Shown one piece after another: positions 60,246 to 64,000 of a DNA stretch of 64,000 nucleotides. Made by a program: the position numbers and the translations under genes. Source of the DNA: Callorhinus ursinus (taxonomy: Eukaryota > Chordata > Mammalia > Carnivora > Otariidae); assembly GCF_003265705.1 (NCBI RefSeq), contig NW_020313005.1, positions 16,374,109 through 16,438,108 of the forward strand. Direction: 5' to 3'. The notes beneath the pieces are model-generated. The model was not told the DNA's origin and did no database searches. It worked only from the letters and a program-made list of their open reading frames with translations. The first letter of the stretch is position 1; each line of letters starts with the position of its first letter.

Positions 60246-61589
60246 TTGTGTCATTTCAGTGTGATAGTAAAGGGCTGAGCTGAACTTTGTCCCCCTCTCT
60301 GGTACACTATTGGAAAAGGAACTTGTAACCTTGGCCACTACTCTGTTGCCCTGAAGCTCTCTCATCTTAGTGCACAAAGAACATCGTGGAACAGGGCAAC
60401 TCCACAGTATCTTCTGCCCAACGATTAAGGTGAGGGGTCAAGAAACAAAAGAGAAGCCTTGTCCTTTTCAGAGGCTTTCTCATACTTTGAAGGACCTTTG
60501 TAACTGAACTGGGAGATGTCTTAAAATCAATCATTTCTTGATATGCAGAATGATATGCTCAGAGTAGTACAGTATCAAATTTCAGACATGTGTCCACCCG
60601 ACTTACTTGGTCTATATACTATGAAAAGCACCTGCCTTTATCATCACTATACCATCAAAATATCTATTTTAAACTTATCTATTTGGTCTTGGCTCTGAAC
60701 TAAGCAGGAGAAACTCCACACTGAGAATGCCTGAGTCTCTATATTAATGATGGTGACTTGCAGTGTACCAAGCACATCCATGTACATGCTAACTATCCTG
60801 TATGCTAGTGAATTAAAGAGCCAAAAGATCTAGGTCTTTTTACCCCCCAACTCCTACACCATCAAATTGCCTTCACAATGGACAACATGGGCATAGGTGC
60901 AATCAAAACACTAGGTTTTCAAAGCAGCTTGTAGACACATGCAGAACAGAGAGCAAGAGTTCAAAGATAAGCCAGGTACAACCAAGGATGAATGCAACAA
61001 TATATGTAAGATGGTAGGATTGCTAAAACATGACAGTGGTGGGGCCAAGCACTCATGGGCATTTCTGTTTCTAGGAAGATAGGCCTAAAGAAGCCTTTGG
61101 CTTCTCTGAACAAGCCAACCTTGTTCTTTTGAACAGCCCAGTGCCAAGGGATTTCCCACTCTCCTCAAAGAGAAGAGAATGTTGGAAGAGAGAATGTGGC
61201 AGATGGAAATAGCCCGTCAGCCTACAGGCTCCAAGAGAAGCTGGAGTTTCCTTGGGAGTCCTCTGGCTTTATCCCATGGAGAAGAGAGTGCCCAGTCTTA
61301 CTTGGCACCAGGGTGGATGCCTCTTTGGGTGAGGCCCAGAAGGGGAGGGATGACGAAAACCACTATCAGGATTCTGTATCTTTCCCTGATGGGCCTTACC
61401 CTCTTTTTGTTTGGGGCAAAGTCTTGGGAGTAAAAGGGAACTGCCTTACGATTGCCACCAATTTAGCTCCCATGATGTCCATGAAGACCGGACAGTTTCT
61501 TTATTATGACCTGGACAACTGTTTCTTTCCTCGTTTCTTTTAAATTATTTGTTTTTGAAGTAGGCAGTTAGCTCTCTACCATTGCCTTA
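60246..61589. other. Intronic unique sequence
   Basis: No exon supported. Overlapping frames at 61179-61543 (84 and 115 codons) have no domain or matching homologue I know. Confidence 0.45.
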
Positions 61590-61745
61590 TGGAAGATCAT
61601 GAAAGCACCTGACCTAGGAACCAAAAGACATGGTTTTGTCCCTGCATTTATGAACTGGATGGCCTTGGCCAAGTGGTTCAACCTCCTCAGGACTCTTAAT
61701 CCTCTTTGTAAAACAGGAAAAAAGTACTTCTTTACCTACTTCCCA
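61590..61745 (+). mobile_element. MIR
   Basis: AAGACATGGTTTTGTCCCTGC, GGCCTTGGCCAAGTGGTTC, AACCTCCTCAGGACTC and TTTGTAAAACAGGAAAAAAG. Confidence 0.7.
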
Positions 61746-64000
61746 GGGTGGCTAGAAGGGAGGTAAGAAACCTTCCCTGGTTTCTTAGATGTGCCCTCTC
61801 GGAAATGCTCTACAGTTCCAGGCTGCCAGGTCTTATTGCATCACTTGGGTTGGCCACTTCTGTCTGGGCATTTCTCTCTTCTTTTTCTGTGTCAATGTCC
61901 TTACTCCTGATTTTCTGTCTTGCTCTGACTGTCATGGGTTATGGTTATAATTGGCAGTGGGGCATATACCAAATTGCCTGTGGCATTTGTTTTGGAGGAG
62001 GAGGCCTATTTCAGGGAACTCCTGCATTTACTTCTCTAGTCATAAAGCAAAGTTTGGTTGGTTTTTCCTTTTTCCATGGAGAGCACTGGTAAGTGCTTTC
62101 TCTGGCCCTCCGAGAACACGAATTCTGCTTTTTGGGTTGGGATGAAAGAAACTCAGATGGGGTTGAGAAGAGCTCTAGTATGGAGCCTAAAGTCAGGCGA
62201 AAGAGTGCTCTGAAGCCCTGTGAGTGCCAGGCCTGGGGTGAGGACACCTGCCTCCTTGATGTATTGTCACAACTTAAAGTAGAATTTCAGGGAGCAGTGA
62301 ATTGATGAAGAGAGTACTTTTGTGGGAAGAGGGGTCCTCTTTGGCTCTCCTAAACACATACTGGAGAGGGGATTGACTAATTCCTCCCCATTTGGGCTGA
62401 TTAGTGAATCCCTAGAGATAAGATTCCTCTTTGCCCAGGCCTGAGGGGAAACTATACAGCATCTCAGGTCTCCACAAACCCATGCAACCTATGCTGGGCT
62501 GAATCCAGAATGAGATCCATTGATTCACTAGTGTTGCTTGGATGGTAGAAAGCGGGTAATTGCTTGAGTCACATACCTGTCTTATACCCTGCCCTAATCC
62601 AACATGCTCAGCTTAAGTAGCCTCAGAAAAAGACCCAGCTTGAGTGGAGATGGTGAAGTGGCCCACAGTTCTGAAAAGGACCCTTGAGACCAAGAATCCC
62701 CTAAGCACACTACACTCGATAAGTTTTTCTGTCCATGTTGCTGGACTGTCTTCTGAGTAGTTAAAGTCTGTGGACCTTGATGATAAGCTAGGTCTCTGGA
62801 TTGGGTAGAGCTTGCTTAAACCTTAACTGCATACTGAGTCTTTGTCTCATCTGGAGTGAGGTAGGGTGCTGCTCTAGCTCCCTTTTGGAACTAGAAAAAA
62901 AATCATTTTTTCATCAGATTTTAATATCTGTAAAGATCTGTAGGGCTAGCTTTGGATGGGCAGACTCTCAGAGATGTAGGGCTGCACTCTCTAACTTTGG
63001 TTTTGAACTGTTCAGTTCCCAACTCCCAGCCCTGGATCTCACTCATACGCATCAGAAGCTGTGTTGACATGGTCAAGTTCCACAGATGCTTCTTTGGAAG
63101 CCAGTCAGTCAGGGCAGAGCATGAAAGTCAGGCTCTTCTGGTAGGCATATCTGCTTATAGATTAAAGGTGCAGAGAACCATTGACATTTCCACAGGTTAG
63201 GACTTCCAGATGCATCACTGAAGTCTATGTGCCTGTGAGGGCCACAGGTATCAAAAAAGTAGCAAAATCAGATTTTACGCTGTGGTTGAAGAACAGAAGT
63301 AATGGAAGAGAGTTCAGGAGGATGGGGAAGAAGTCAAAGATACATAATAGCTTTTTCCCCCCTTTAAATGAATCCTACATTCTTTTTTCCTCTTTATTTT
63401 CAATTCTTCATGACTATATTTTTCTGTTGCCTTTTGATGATGGCATCTGGGAAGGGGGTGGCTGTGATAGATTTTTTTGAATGAAGAGAAAGCTCTCCAG
63501 TGTAACTTATCTATCTTTTATGGCTTCCAGATGTTGGTCATAGGGCTTAGTTAGCTATCAGCAGATCCCTCACTTAGGTCTGTGATTGGACTTCATTGTG
63601 CTCAAAGAAATGGGTACATAAGAAATATCTTAAGTACTCTCTCAAAAGTCTTTAAGGTTTCCTCCTTTGCACTGAACATTTGGTGGTGGATGTGAGGGTG
63701 AGTGTGAAGCCATGCAGCAAGTGTCAGAGCTGGAAGGAAAGTTAGAAGAAAGTGGAACTAGGCATTATTGAAAGTCAAAGACAAGGAGGGAAAAGATGAA
63801 GCACCAGACCACCAAACAAGAGGGCACAGGGACAGAGACAGAGGCAGAGGATGAGACAGCCACCCAGCAAGTAGGACTGATAATGCATCAGGGAGGAGGA
63901 AGTCAGCCTGAAGATGTTGTTGCCTCAGAGCAGAGTACCTTCCCAATGTTGAAGTGCTATATAGTGACTTTCGGCCACTGGGAGAAACATCTCTGTGGGT
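61746..64000. other. Intronic unique sequence to window end
   Basis: No repeat or exon recognised. The hydrophobic 114-codon frame at 61748-62092 lacks any known domain and I do not accept it as a gene. Confidence 0.45.

Larger units (their letters stand above)
50879..64000 (+). other. OPCML: First intron of OPCML (5' part)
   Basis: Sequence downstream of the donor at 50879-50880 (GTACCA). No further Ig-domain coding exon of the gene is visible to the end of the window, consistent with the very long first intron known for IgLON genes. Repeats are relatively sparse: L2 at 57395-58010, an ancient repeat at 58805-59530, and MIR pieces near 60065 and 61590. Several long unique stretches, described separately, are the best places to look for intronic regulatory DNA. 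Confidence 0.7.

Noticed and set aside
61748..62092. 114-codon hydrophobic plus-strand frame resembling a membrane protein
   Set aside because: Begins at the end of a MIR and has no homologue I recognise; hydrophobicity follows from T-rich sequence.

Overview
The window is nuclear DNA from a carnivoran mammal. Nine or ten tRNA-derived CAN-SINE copies are present, and the best-preserved ones have the body and tail typical of bears, seals and mustelids rather than the usual dog or cat subfamilies. Ancient mammalian repeats (L1, L2, MIR, MER5-like, Tigger, ERV) are abundant. There are no operon-like gene clusters, and nearly all open frames are short, chance or repeat-derived. Species-level assignment is not possible by eye.

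The only host coding sequence I can support is one short exon at 50818-50878 (+). It encodes 20 residues plus the first base of a glycine codon and ends at a GT donor. Its peptide is recognisable as the alternative signal-peptide exon of OPCML (opioid-binding cell adhesion molecule, an IgLON GPI-anchored Ig protein). All Ig domains and the GPI signal must lie downstream of this window, so 50879-64000 reads as the start of a very long first intron. The leader upstream of the ATG has CCAAT motifs, a pyrimidine tract, a TTTAAA element and a CAG-rich stretch.

Layout. 1-1920: minus-strand endogenous retrovirus remnant (gag/protease region, DTGS motif) interrupted by a SINE. 1920-9800: unique sequence with L1, MIR, L2 and two SINEs. 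9812-18560: a nest of antisense L1 remnants holding an ATCT microsatellite, three SINEs and a Tigger DNA-transposon fossil. 18560-43800: mostly unique sequence with scattered L1, L2, MIR and MER5-type fragments and SINEs. 43880-45350: HAL1/L1-type remnant. 45400-49520: dense MIR/L2. 50300-50880: promoter and first exon. 50880-64000: intron with few repeats and several unique stretches that look like candidate conserved regulatory DNA.

I found no new gene system. The points most worth checking are the upstream ORFs in the OPCML leader, a pair of related ~90-bp segments of unidentified family (18598 and 21096), the Tigger fossil among the L1 copies, and the unique intron stretches. Repeat boundaries are by eye and approximate unless target-site duplications are given.
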